DNA from: Chryseobacterium sp. KLBC 52
GTDB taxonomy: Bacteria; Bacteroidota; Bacteroidia; Flavobacteriales; Weeksellaceae
Reading direction: 5' to 3'
DNA: 64,000 bases
Assembly (NCBI RefSeq): GCF_003347605.1
Contig: NZ_QDFZ01000003.1
Coordinates: 124,001 to 188,000 of the forward strand
The notes under the pieces are model-generated. The model had not been told where the DNA came from. It ran no database searches and saw nothing but the letters and a program-made list of their open reading frames with translations. Position numbers and translations under genes: made by a program. Below are positions 44,762-53,691 of the stretch, one piece after another; position 1 is the first letter of the stretch, and every line of letters starts with the position of its first letter.

Positions 44762-45988
44762 TCAGGAATTATAGAAATCACTGGCAGATTGTACAAACTG
44801 GTGAAAAGCTTCTGTAATTTCTTTTGAATGCTTATGGGTAAGCGGAAATGGAACCATATGAGAGTATTCAAACGGGAAATCTTTGATTTCAATGTCTATA
44901 TTAATATTCCTGTAGCCGCCCTGCAGTGTATTTAATGCTTCTATCGGAGGCGCAACACTGTCTTTTTCCAACACATAGGCTTTAATCTGAGATTGGATTT
45001 CCTGAATTCTTTCCTCTCTTTCCCTCTGAAAATAATTGTAGCGGAGCATTTTCTTGAACCAACTTTCCTGTGGATGTAAATCTTCATTCTGATAATGTTT
45101 CAGACGTGGATCCGATTTAAAATCAGAACTCAGCAATTCCGTAAAAACAGACTGCATTTTCACAGTGGCCTGAGTATCCATGATGTATTTGGAGATCGGA
45201 AACATCCTGTCGATCGTCATTCCTCCACAAAAACAGAATACTTTTGATTGGGTAAAATAATAATGGGGATCAGCCATTTTGATAATTAACGCAAGAAATG
45301 ATCCTATAGAATAGCCAAATAAATCCAGATTTGCTTCTGGAGAAATACTTTTGATTTTACCCTTTTTAATATCCTTTACCACTTCTGTGATATCAGAATA
45401 GGTTTGGAGGCCGGACCAGAAAATTCTTTGAGGATGAGCTTCCAGTCTGGAACTTATGGCAGCATTCACATAAGAGTAATTCATGTTTTCCGGATACTTT
45501 TTCTTCCTGAAATGAACGACTTCCATCATATGGTGACGGTCACTCCAGATAGGATCTGCACGGTCCATATGAAATGCAATAGGAAATAAAATGATGGCCT
45601 TTTGTGTTCTTTGAGCCAGTTCATAGGCCCATGGCAGGTATTTATCCCATTTCTTTTCATTCAGTCCATGAAAGAAAAACAAAGCTCCTTCGGCTGTTTC
45701 TATATCTGCCCGCTTCAGGATATGATATTCAAATCTTTTATTGCATTCAATATCAAAATCTTTGATATCTACAGCGGGTTGGTTGTACAAGAGATAACCA
45801 TTTTTGTTGATTTCGAGTGTTTGCTGATGTTTGTTGCAATGTTGATTTTCTGAGCCGTAAAGAAGGTCACAAACCTTCGATTCAAAAGGGATTGATTCAA
45901 AGCTTAGATTCAATTCTTTAATTTCAACCCTGCCTTTTCCGGAATCAAAATGATTTTTCAAAACTTCATACAATTCATAATATTCCAT
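44762..45988 (-). CDS. Alpha/beta-hydrolase-like protein (DUF6051-type)
   Basis: A 408-residue cytoplasmic protein. An alpha/beta-hydrolase core is suggested by LFFFHGLNEKKWDKYLPWA (oxyanion-type HG, about 104-122), the nucleophile elbow LFGYSIGSFLAL (Ser227) and a late His in EYSHMVPFP. I recall this as a DUF6051-type family in Bacteroidota; no substrate is known. ATG at 45988. It converges on the LytTR operon and has no obvious operon partner. Confidence 0.7.
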   Translation of the reverse strand: MEYYELYEVLKNHFDSGKGRVEIKELNLSFESIPFESKVCDLLYGSENQHCNKHQQTLEINKNGYLLYNQPAVDIKDFDIECNKRFEYHILKRADIETAEGALFFFHGLNEKKWDKYLPWAYELAQRTQKAIILFPIAFHMDRADPIWSDRHHMMEVVHFRKKKYPENMNYSYVNAAISSRLEAHPQRIFWSGLQTYSDITEVVKDIKKGKIKSISPEANLDLFGYSIGSFLALIIKMADPHYYFTQSKVFCFCGGMTIDRMFPISKYIMDTQATVKMQSVFTELLSSDFKSDPRLKHYQNEDLHPQESWFKKMLRYNYFQREREERIQEIQSQIKAYVLEKDSVAPPIEALNTLQGGYRNINIDIEIKDFPFEYSHMVPFPLTHKHSKEITEAFHQFVQSASDFYNS

Positions 45989-46196
45989 AGCAAGACGATT
46001 GAAGGGTTCATATTTAAAACCATCAAGTTAGAGAATTATTGCGGTAATGGATTGATTTTTAAGGTTTAAATATATTCCAGGCATAAGAGAAATACAATAA
46101 ACCCCGAAACAGTCTTATTCCGGGGCCGTGATATGGAGATTGATGATGATGTTTATTATTGAGTTTTTTGTATCCGATAATTTTTATTTCTTTTAA

Positions 46197-47093
46197 CTAT
46201 CTGTAATCTATTCTGTTAGATTCGGTGTCTTCAAGTTGTTTAACAATTGATTCAGGTATTTCATCACTGTCAATGGGAAAGCTGATGGAATCAGAAATAA
46301 AGGTTTTTCTGTCCGCTTTTCTGAAGATTTCAAACAAAGCAATCGGCTCCTGATTGAAGCTAATGCAGGTGCTTATGAAATGGATTTCGTGGAGCTTATA
46401 GTCCGGGTTTTTAAGTTTTTCTTTAATATCCTTTATCCTTGAAATGAAATGTCTCTGACGGATAAAAGTATTGCTGTTCATGATGATGAAAACATAATCA
46501 GAATAGGCTGTTACCTTTCCGAAATATTTATGGTGATCACCACCGCTTCTTTCAATAAAATATTCTCCGGTGGTTTCAGACTTGTAAATTTCCATGGCAG
46601 AGCGCCATATACGGTCTTCTTTTGCCATCAAAGGATTGTCGGGTAGATTCCTGTTGTAAGAATACCAGCAGCCTACTAAACGGTCTAAAAGTGTGGTATT
46701 CATATTGGCATTATTCATATCAATCCTCAGATCATTAAAATTGAATGCTTCCGTATTTGAATTTATAAAATCTATGTAATTGGAATACCCCAAAACCTTG
46801 ACAATTAAACTCAGTTTGGCAAGGTTAGGTCTGCTTAAAACAGCATTGTCATTCTGTCTGAATTTTTTCAGTTTATTGATGATCAGATGTTCGTACAGAT
46901 AATTCGTTCCCAGAAGATCTGGTTCTTTTTTGATCTCTTTTTCTGAATGATCATTGATAATCAGCTCATTCAGTTCATTGCTTATATAAGACCATTCAGT
47001 TTTGGTAACATCTTCCCAATGGTTTTTCTTTAAAAATTGCCGGCTTAAGAAATTCATGAGTTTCTCAAGATGCAGGATATCCTCCTTTTTCAT
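46197..47093 (-). CDS. Unrecognised cytoplasmic protein
   Basis: 298 residues, no signal peptide or membrane segment, charged and helical in the first about 130 residues, more beta-like afterwards (VGCWYSYNRN, GEYFIERSGGDHHKYFGKV, YSDYVFIIMNS). The second half could be a small-molecule or partner-binding domain. The gene stands alone, upstream of it lies the divergent Gly/Cys-tailed protein (113 bp gap). ATG at 47093. Confidence 0.7.
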   Translation of the reverse strand: MKKEDILHLEKLMNFLSRQFLKKNHWEDVTKTEWSYISNELNELIINDHSEKEIKKEPDLLGTNYLYEHLIINKLKKFRQNDNAVLSRPNLAKLSLIVKVLGYSNYIDFINSNTEAFNFNDLRIDMNNANMNTTLLDRLVGCWYSYNRNLPDNPLMAKEDRIWRSAMEIYKSETTGEYFIERSGGDHHKYFGKVTAYSDYVFIIMNSNTFIRQRHFISRIKDIKEKLKNPDYKLHEIHFISTCISFNQEPIALFEIFRKADRKTFISDSISFPIDSDEIPESIVKQLEDTESNRIDYR

Positions 47094-47206
47094 GGTGTTG
47101 ATTTGTAAGACTAATTTAAGACTTTTATCAAACCAAAAAAGATTTTTGAAAGACTTTTATATTGTGTAATCCATTGATATTTGAATAGAAAACAAAAATC
47201 AAAACA

Positions 47207-47944
47207 ATGGAAACAAAAATGCTATTAGTAGATGAGTCCCTTTGGAACAGGATACAGGAGTTTTCTCTGGATGCTCCCGGTGTCGAGTTCCCTTTCTCAA
47301 GAAAACTCGCAAAAGAAGAACGCTGGAGTCTTGATTTCGCCAGAAAAGCAATTGAAGAATACAAAAAGTTCGTTTATCTCTGCTGTATTCTTCCGCATGG
47401 AGCTTCTCCAAGTAACATCGTTGACAAGGTTTGGCATATGCACCTGATCTACACCCAAAATTATTGGGAAGAATTCTGTCCCCACATCTTAAAAAGGCCA
47501 CTTCATCATCATCCATCCAAAGGAGGCTCTGCGGAAAAAGAAAGACATCAGAACTGGTTTGAAGATACTTTAACAAGTTATCGGCAGATTTTCCGGCAAG
47601 AAGCACCCGAAGAAATCTGGAGAGAGAGTAGTAAAAAGTCAAAAGTACAATCCTGGCTGAAAAAAATGGCCTTCTTTGCTCCCATATTGGTGTTACTGCT
47701 TTTATTTTCGTGTACAGAAGGAGATGGTTTTTCCGGATTAATCGTCACAGGAGTTGTATTTGGGATTATTTTCATTCTGGGAACTATCGTTTCAATCATA
47801 GGAGATCAGGAAGTTTCTGACCCTAACAGAAAAGATAAGCAAAATAATGACGGAGGAAGTTGTGGCGGATCAAGCTGCAGCGGAGGTGGCGGTTGTGGAA
47901 GCGGCTGCGGTGGTTGTGGGGGATGCGGAGGCTGTGGAGGATAA
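47207..47944 (+). CDS. Membrane protein with GRDP-like domain and Gly/Cys-rich tail (TIGR04222-like)
   Basis: 245 residues. Residues about 1-135 resemble the glycine-rich-domain-protein (DUF1399) N-terminal region: KFVYLCCILPHGASPSNIVDKVWHMHL and YTQNYWEEFC. Two membrane helices follow (about 155-175 and 178-200), then a tail made of Gly, Cys and Ser (about 219-245). Such Gly/Cys tails after a membrane helix are known from TIGR04222-type proteins of unknown role. ATG 47207. A small membrane protein is encoded 14 bp downstream. Confidence 0.75.
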   Translation: METKMLLVDESLWNRIQEFSLDAPGVEFPFSRKLAKEERWSLDFARKAIEEYKKFVYLCCILPHGASPSNIVDKVWHMHLIYTQNYWEEFCPHILKRPLHHHPSKGGSAEKERHQNWFEDTLTSYRQIFRQEAPEEIWRESSKKSKVQSWLKKMAFFAPILVLLLLFSCTEGDGFSGLIVTGVVFGIIFILGTIVSIIGDQEVSDPNRKDKQNNDGGSCGGSSCSGGGGCGSGCGGCGGCGGCGG

Positions 47945-47958
47945 TAAAATTAATCATT

Positions 47959-48309
47959 ATGAAAAAACTCATCATTCATTCACTGCCGGTAGTGATAAGT
48001 CTAATAGGGCTTATGGCAGTCCATCAGACATTTAATCCTGTTACTCTTAAAGGTCCAGACTTTCTGAGGTTCTATCTCATCCTGCTTCTCGGATTTTATG
48101 CTTCGCTTTTTATGCTGAATTTTTTGAAAGAAACCATTTCGGGAGCGACATTTTATTTCGCAGGATTTATTTTCTTGTTGGGAATTATCAAGCTTATCAG
48201 AGGTATCATGTTGGGAAAACCTGTTGGGTTTCTTGTTATGATCTTAATAGCAGAAGGTATTGTTACATTGATTTTTATCTCAGGTTATGTCAATGAAAAC
48301 ATAAAGTAA
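47959..48309 (+). CDS. Small four-helix membrane protein
   Basis: 116 residues with about four hydrophobic helices. ATG 47959 (MKKLIIHSLPVVISLIG) is preferred: the longer frame from 47860 would overlap the Gly/Cys tail of the previous gene and gives a very unusual Trp/Arg-rich N-terminus. It is 14 bp after the previous gene and probably in one operon with it. No family recognised. Confidence 0.75.
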   Translation: MKKLIIHSLPVVISLIGLMAVHQTFNPVTLKGPDFLRFYLILLLGFYASLFMLNFLKETISGATFYFAGFIFLLGIIKLIRGIMLGKPVGFLVMILIAEGIVTLIFISGYVNENIK

Positions 48310-48371
48310 AATTTATTTTTAAAAACAAACCCGAAACAAAATGTTCCGGGCTTTATCATGTATTGTTGATA

Positions 48372-48581
48372 TTAAATATCTTTCTTTTCTTCTTTTACAG
48401 GCTGATAGCCATATTTTCGAACCATAACGGAAGTCAGAACGACTAAAATAAGACTGATCGCGATATTGGAATTTTCCGGATGTACAATGGCCTGATAAAG
48501 ATTATAACCGAAAATAGAGGATACAACAGCAATCAGAATATTGTTTACATAAGCGTACTGGTTTTTTGAAGATGTTTTCAT
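48372..48581 (-). CDS. Small two-helix membrane protein
   Basis: 69 residues: two hydrophobic segments (about 13-30 and 39-54) and a basic/acidic C-terminus (VKEEKKDI). ATG at 48581. Not recognised. A weak hairpin between it and the convergent gene at 47959 (about 48330-48352) may terminate both. Confidence 0.65.
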   Translation of the reverse strand: MKTSSKNQYAYVNNILIAVVSSIFGYNLYQAIVHPENSNIAISLILVVLTSVMVRKYGYQPVKEEKKDI

Positions 48582-48732
48582 AGTAGTATTTTTTTTTGTT
48601 ATTTACTGAGTAAGTATGACAATTTAAAAAACGTTACAGAAAAATTTCAAAAAAATATTTTCTTTAAAAAAAAAACATCTCAACTACCCGAATCCCGAAT
48701 CCCGCACCCCGTAACCCGAATCTCAAAAACTC

Positions 48733-49920
48733 TTACGAAATCACGCCGCTGCCGATCAGTTCCTCATCCATATACCATGAAGCAAACTGTCCTTCAGCAA
48801 TAGCAGACTGAAGTTCATCAAATTCAATATAAAAAGCATTCTCAAACTGATACAGGGTTGCTTTCTGCAAAGGCTGTCTGTATCTGAATCTTGCCATTAC
48901 TTCCATAGATCCTCCGTTCTGAAGTCTCAAATCTTCACGAACCCAGTGCAGTTCAGAATTATCTATTTTCAAAGCTTTTTTGTGTAGTCCCGGGAAATGG
49001 CTTCCTTCTCCTACGAAAAGGATGTTGTTTTCCATATCTCTGGAGATGATAAAACAGCTTTCTTTGTGGCCGCCTATACCAAGGCCTTTACTTTGTCCGA
49101 TCGTGAAAAACTGGGCTCCCTGATGCTTCCCGATTACTTTTCCGTCAGATTTTTTATAATTGATTTTTCTTGATAAAAATTCAAGTTCTTCTTCTTTGGA
49201 TGAGAATTCAGGTTTTTCTTCCGAAAATAAAGGAGAATCCTTGAAAATTTCTACAATCTCACCTTCATTAGGTTTCAATTGCTGTTGTAAAAACTGGGGA
49301 AGACTTACTTTTCCGATAAAACATAATCCCTGAGAATCTTTTTTATCTGCCGTTACCAGTCCGATTTCTTTTGCAATTTCTCTTACTTGAGGCTTTGTAA
49401 GTTCTCCAATTGGGAATAACGCTTTTGAAAGCTGATCCTGACTTAGCTGGCAAAGGAAGTAAGACTGATCCTTATTATTGTCTTTTCCGGCCAGAAGATG
49501 GAAGATTTCTTTACCGTTTTCATCAAAAGTAGAATTTACCCTTGCATAATGTCCTGTAGCAACTTTATCTGCGCCCAAAGACATGGCAGTCTTCATAAAC
49601 ACATCGAATTTTACTTCTCTGTTACACAATACATCAGGGTTGGGAGTTCTGCCTTTTTCGTATTCGGCAAACATATAGTCAACGATACGCTCTTTGTAAA
49701 GTTCACTCATGTCTATCACCTGGAAAGGAATTCCAAGCTTTTGTGCTACCATAAGGGCATCATTACTGTCCTCAATCCAGGGACATTCATCTTCAAGTGT
49801 TACGGAAGCATCGTTCCAGTTTCTCATAAATAAAGCCACTACCTCATGGCCTTGCTGCTGCAGCAAATACGCTGTAACACTAGAATCTACACCTCCGGAG
49901 AGGCCTACTACTACTTTCAT
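48733..49920 (-). CDS. mnmA: tRNA-specific 2-thiouridylase MnmA
   Basis: A 395-residue enzyme that makes 2-thiouridine at U34 of tRNA Lys, Glu and Gln, with ATP and sulfur relayed by a persulfide. PP-loop [16 protein letters not shown] (4-19), catalytic Cys in [14 protein letters not shown] and the second Cys in [10 protein letters not shown]; the C-terminal beta barrel is complete. ATG 49920 chosen ([14 protein letters not shown]) over an upstream in-frame start that adds 20 unrelated residues. A TATTTTTG box lies at 49977-49970. Confidence 0.97.
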   Translation of the reverse strand: MKVVVGLSGGVDSSVTAYLLQQQGHEVVALFMRNWNDASVTLEDECPWIEDSNDALMVAQKLGIPFQVIDMSELYKERIVDYMFAEYEKGRTPNPDVLCNREVKFDVFMKTAMSLGADKVATGHYARVNSTFDENGKEIFHLLAGKDNNKDQSYFLCQLSQDQLSKALFPIGELTKPQVREIAKEIGLVTADKKDSQGLCFIGKVSLPQFLQQQLKPNEGEIVEIFKDSPLFSEEKPEFSSKEEELEFLSRKINYKKSDGKVIGKHQGAQFFTIGQSKGLGIGGHKESCFIISRDMENNILFVGEGSHFPGLHKKALKIDNSELHWVREDLRLQNGGSMEVMARFRYRQPLQKATLYQFENAFYIEFDELQSAIAEGQFASWYMDEELIGSGVIS

Positions 49921-49969
49921 TGTATTCAATTTTACGAAACTCTTAACGGGAGTTCTTAGTTTGATGCGG

Positions 49970-49977
49970 CAAAAATA
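49970..49977 (-). promoter_or_regulatory. Candidate -7 box of mnmA
   Basis: TATTTTTG on the minus strand, about 50 bp before the mnmA ATG; the match to TAnnTTTG also argues that the longer ORF start at 49980 is not used. Confidence 0.45.
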
Positions 49978-50111
49978 CAATTAAAAAATTCGTAAAAAAA
50001 CCATAATTTTAAACATTGATAAAAACGATAGAGCTTTATGCTGTCTTTTTATCAACCCATCTGCAGATGGAAACAGATGTGAATATAATTGTAAGATCAA
50101 AAATATAACAT

Positions 50112-50639
50112 ATGAAAAAGTTTATTATTTCTATGATGCTGATAGCTTCAGGATCATTTTTTTCCCAAATTTCTGTAGGAGCGCCCGTACAGGAAAACAG
50201 CAAATGGACTTTTGGAGGAGGCATTGGATTGGGATTTGGAAGTAACAGCGCCTTTAATCTGTCCGCTTCACCAAGAGTAGGTTACAGGTTTACCAATGAT
50301 TTTGAAGGCGGAGTAATTGGAAGTGTTTCGTGGCAGACTTCTGATTATTATAAATCTACCATGTTTGGAGTCGGTCCTTTTGTCAATTATTATTTTGCCA
50401 GATCATTTTATGTGGGAGCCAACTATCAGCATTATTTTGTTGATTACAAGGATAAATACTACGATTATAAATACAATACGGAAGAAAATGCATTATACCT
50501 TGGAGGAGGATATATGCAGCGGATCGGAAACAATTCCTTCATGCAGCTGGGTTTAATGTACAACGTGCTTTGGAAACAGAATTCCAGTGTATTTTCCAGC
50601 GGTCTGATCCCGAATATTGGTTTTGTGGTAGGACTTTAA
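50112..50639 (+). CDS. Outer-membrane beta-barrel protein
   Basis: A 175-residue exported protein: signal peptide about 1-19 (ASGSFFSQ), then alternating-residue beta strands with Gly- and aromatic-rich turns (GGGIGLGFGSNS, RVGYRFTNDFEGG, YFARSFYVGANYQHYFVDYKDKYYDYK), ending VGL. Eight strands would fit the length, as in OmpA/OprF-like or "outer membrane protein beta-barrel" families. Stand-alone gene; the terminator after it is shared with clpC. Confidence 0.8.
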   Translation: MKKFIISMMLIASGSFFSQISVGAPVQENSKWTFGGGIGLGFGSNSAFNLSASPRVGYRFTNDFEGGVIGSVSWQTSDYYKSTMFGVGPFVNYYFARSFYVGANYQHYFVDYKDKYYDYKYNTEENALYLGGGYMQRIGNNSFMQLGLMYNVLWKQNSSVFSSGLIPNIGFVVGL

Positions 50640-50723
50640 TATTTAATTTATCAATAGCAATGGGCCTTAGCCCGTTTAATCAGAAACCAGAATTCATTCG
50701 GCTTCAGCTAAAGCTTATAAAAC

Positions 50724-50757
50724 AAAAATCCCCGGGAAACTTCCCGGGGAATTTTTA
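50724..50757. terminator. Bidirectional terminator between the barrel gene and clpC
   Basis: A GC-rich 10-bp stem TCCCCGGGAA/TTCCCGGGGA flanked by A5 and T5; it lies between convergent genes. Confidence 0.85.
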
Positions 50758-50781
50758 TTTGAAATTAAATTATTTATTTAA

Positions 50782-53316
50782 TTAAGATTGAGAAGACTTT
50801 TCAGCCGATTTTTTCGCTTTCTGCGTTTTCCCGATCAATCCGTCTTTTGCTTCATTAAGATCAAGAACTACGGTTTCTCCTTCGCTCAATTGCTTGTTTA
50901 CCAGCATTTCTGCCAATAAGTCCTCAATATACTTCTGGATCGCACGTTTCAATGGTCTTGCTCCGAAATCTTTATCCCATCCTTTTTCAGAAATAAAGTC
51001 TTTTGCTTCTTCAGTAAGATCTACTTTATATCCTAATTTTTCAAGTCTGCCATAAAGTTTATTCAGCTCAATATCAATGATTTTCTTGATATCATCCTGT
51101 ACAAGAGAGTTGAAGATCACAATATCATCAATTCTGTTTAAGAATTCCGGTGCAAACGCTTTCTTAAGGGCATTTTCAATCGTACTTCTTGCTCTAGAGT
51201 CTGAAGTAGTTTTCTTCGCAGAAGTTCCGAATCCTACACCGTCTCCAAAGTCTTTAAGATCTCTTGTTCCGATATTTGAAGTCAGAATAATGATGGTATT
51301 TCTAAAATCAATTTTTCTTCCTAAACTGTCTGTAACGTGTCCTTCATCCAAAATCTGCAACAGAATATTGAATACATCCGGGTGAGCTTTTTCAATCTCA
51401 TCCAAAAGAACCACTGCATAAGGTTTTCTTCTTACCGCTTCTGTCAGCTGACCACCTTCTTCGTATCCAACGTATCCCGGAGGCGCACCAACCAATCTCG
51501 ATACCGCGAATTTCTCCATGTATTCACTCATGTCAATTCTGATCAGTGATTCATCGGATTCGAATAGTTCTCTTGCCATTACTTTTGCCAATTCGGTTTT
51601 ACCAACCCCGGTTGTTCCAAGGAAAATAAAGGTACCAATAGGGCGGTTAGGATCTTTAAGACCTGCTCTGTTTCTTTGAATAGCTTTCACTACTTTCTTC
51701 ACAGCATCTTCCTGACCGATCACTTTTCCGTTCAGCTTCTCATCCATTTGGGCAAGTTTGTCAAGCTCGTTCTTACCGACTTTCGTTACAGGAACTCCGC
51801 TCATCATAGAAACTACTTCCGCTACATTTTCTTCCGTTACGGTTTCTTTTTTCTCTTTTACATCCTTATCCCATTTTTCCTGAGCAGCATTCAGTTCCAT
51901 CTGAAGACGTTCTTCTTCATCTTTCAGCTTTCTTGCTTCAAGATAGTCCTGAGCTTTTACAGCTTTCTGTTTCAGTTCTTTGATCTCTTCGATTTTCTTT
52001 TCAAAATCAATGATTTCTGTAGGAACTTTCATGTTTTTAATATAAACACGGGATCCCGCTTCGTCCATAGCATCAATCGCTTTGTCCGGAAGGAAACGGT
52101 CTGTAATATATCTTGATGTCAGATTGACACAAGCCAGAATTGCCTCCGGAGTATAGATGACATTATGATGCTCTTCATATTTATCTTTGATCTGATTCAA
52201 GATCTGAACAGTTTCATCAATAGAAGTAGGTTCCACCATTACTTTCTGGAATCTTCTTTCTAAAGCTCCGTCTTTTTCAATATACTGACGGTATTCATCC
52301 AGGGTAGTTGCCCCGATGCATTGAATTTCACCTCTTGCCAAAGCCGGTTTGAACATATTGGAAGCATCTAAACTTCCCGTAGAACTTCCTGCTCCTACAA
52401 TCGTATGAAGCTCATCAATAAATAGGATGACATCTCTGTTTTTCTCCAGTTCTGTCATAATCGCCTTCATTCTTTCCTCAAACTGACCACGGTACTTAGT
52501 TCCGGCAACTAAACTTGCCAGGTCTAAAGTGATGACACGTTTTCCGTAAAGAACTCTCGACACTTTTTTCTGTTGAATTCTTAGTGCTAACCCTTCAGCA
52601 ATGGCAGATTTACCAACTCCAGGCTCCCCGATAAGAAGTGGGTTGTTTTTCTTTCTACGTGATAAAATCTGAGAAACTCTCTCAATTTCTTTTTCACGAC
52701 CAATCACTGGGTCCAGTTTTCCATCCCTTGCCAAAGAAGTAAGATCTCTACCAAAGTTATCCAATGTAGGGGTTTTACTTTTTGCAGAACCTAGATTTCC
52801 TGTAGGTTTTCTCATTTGCTCAAATTCCTCTCTCTCATCATCATCATCGTAAGCGCTCATCTGAGGAGACTGTCCTGAATTTTTAAGCATTGTCTGGTAC
52901 TCTCTTGAAACTCCTTCGTAGTCGATGTCATAAGCTCCCAGAATATTTGAAGTAGGGTCCTCATATTTATAAAGAATACCTAAAAGCAGGTGAACGGTAT
53001 TAATTTCATTGCTTTTATATTGACGGCATTCTAACTCTGCACGTTTAATGGCATGGTCTGCCATCTTGGTGAAAGAAATATTGGTAACCTCTTCAGAAAT
53101 AGGATTAAGACTTGCTGTATTTAAAGTTTCAATTTTTCTTCTGATTTGTGTTAAATCCGCATTAAGGTTTTGAAGGATTTCTTTTGCAGAGTTTTCCGTT
53201 TTTATAATACCTAAAAGTAGATGTTCTGTATTAAGAAATTCACTTTTCAGCCTTTTAGCTTCGCTTTTGCTTTGTTTGAACACCTGGCTCAAACCTTGTG
53301 AAAACTTATAATCCAT
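50782..53316 (-). CDS. clpC: ATP-dependent Clp protease ATP-binding subunit ClpC
   Basis: An 844-residue Hsp100 unfoldase. Clp N-domain (about 1-145), first AAA module with GEPGVGKSAIAEG and DELHTIVGAGSSTGSLDASN, a UVR-containing middle region (AVKAQDYLEARKLKDEEERL), second AAA module with GTTGVGKTELAK and DEIEKAHPDVFN, and a C-terminal D2-small domain. It feeds substrates to ClpP. ATG 53316 (MDYKFSQGLSQVF) fits the family N-terminus better than the ORF start at 53328, which adds four residues. ClpP and adaptor genes are not in the window. Confidence 0.97.
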   Translation of the reverse strand: MDYKFSQGLSQVFKQSKSEAKRLKSEFLNTEHLLLGIIKTENSAKEILQNLNADLTQIRRKIETLNTASLNPISEEVTNISFTKMADHAIKRAELECRQYKSNEINTVHLLLGILYKYEDPTSNILGAYDIDYEGVSREYQTMLKNSGQSPQMSAYDDDDEREEFEQMRKPTGNLGSAKSKTPTLDNFGRDLTSLARDGKLDPVIGREKEIERVSQILSRRKKNNPLLIGEPGVGKSAIAEGLALRIQQKKVSRVLYGKRVITLDLASLVAGTKYRGQFEERMKAIMTELEKNRDVILFIDELHTIVGAGSSTGSLDASNMFKPALARGEIQCIGATTLDEYRQYIEKDGALERRFQKVMVEPTSIDETVQILNQIKDKYEEHHNVIYTPEAILACVNLTSRYITDRFLPDKAIDAMDEAGSRVYIKNMKVPTEIIDFEKKIEEIKELKQKAVKAQDYLEARKLKDEEERLQMELNAAQEKWDKDVKEKKETVTEENVAEVVSMMSGVPVTKVGKNELDKLAQMDEKLNGKVIGQEDAVKKVVKAIQRNRAGLKDPNRPIGTFIFLGTTGVGKTELAKVMARELFESDESLIRIDMSEYMEKFAVSRLVGAPPGYVGYEEGGQLTEAVRRKPYAVVLLDEIEKAHPDVFNILLQILDEGHVTDSLGRKIDFRNTIIILTSNIGTRDLKDFGDGVGFGTSAKKTTSDSRARSTIENALKKAFAPEFLNRIDDIVIFNSLVQDDIKKIIDIELNKLYGRLEKLGYKVDLTEEAKDFISEKGWDKDFGARPLKRAIQKYIEDLLAEMLVNKQLSEGETVVLDLNEAKDGLIGKTQKAKKSAEKSSQS

Positions 53317-53440
53317 AATATATCTCATTAGAACAAAGGCAACATTACCTTTTATTCATTATCTAAATTACAAATATTTTACCAAAAATCAATTAATGAC
53401 TTTATGGCAGAAAAAAATTTATTATCTTATTGAAAATGAT

Positions 53441-53448
53441 TAAGTTTG
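53441..53448 (+). promoter_or_regulatory. Candidate -7 box of the ygjV/glycosyltransferase pair
   Basis: TAAGTTTG, 19 bp before the ATG at 53467, in the divergent interval with clpC. Confidence 0.45.
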
Positions 53449-53466
53449 TAACCTTAAATTTTCCCC

Positions 53467-53691
53467 ATGAATACTGAAATTACTAATTACATCGGCTATT
53501 CTGCTTCTCTTTTTATCGTATTGAGTTTCATACTGAAAGATGTAAGAAAAATCAGAGTGGTCAACATGATTGGCTGTTTTTGTTTTGTCATTTATGGTAT
53601 CTTTAATGGAATGCTTTGGCCGGTTATTATACCCAACGGACTTATTTGTTTCATTCAGATTTATTATTTAATACTAGACAAGAAAGATTGA
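53467..53691 (+). CDS. YgjV-like small membrane protein
   Basis: 74 residues with two to three hydrophobic segments: IGYSASLFIVLSFIL, then VVNMIGCFCFVIYGIFNG and VIIPNGLICFIQIYYLI. This half-sized pattern matches the Imp/YgjV family of inner membrane proteins of unknown function. Its TGA overlaps the ATG of the glycosyltransferase by 1 bp (TGATG), so they are translationally coupled. Confidence 0.8.
   Translation: MNTEITNYIGYSASLFIVLSFILKDVRKIRVVNMIGCFCFVIYGIFNGMLWPVIIPNGLICFIQIYYLILDKKD

Noticed and set aside
46085..46125. Possible terminator hairpin CCCCG...CGGGG between two minus-strand genes
   Set aside because: The stem is short and imperfect and there is no T-run on the relevant side; support is too weak to list.
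47860..47958. N-terminal extension of the small membrane protein gene at 47959
   Set aside because: It would overlap the Gly/Cys tail of the previous gene in another frame and gives a Trp/Arg-rich sequence; the ATG at 47959 begins a normal hydrophobic N-terminus.
48684..48722. CCCGAAT repeats considered as a CRISPR-like array
   Set aside because: Units are 7 bp with no spacers, and no cas gene is in the window.
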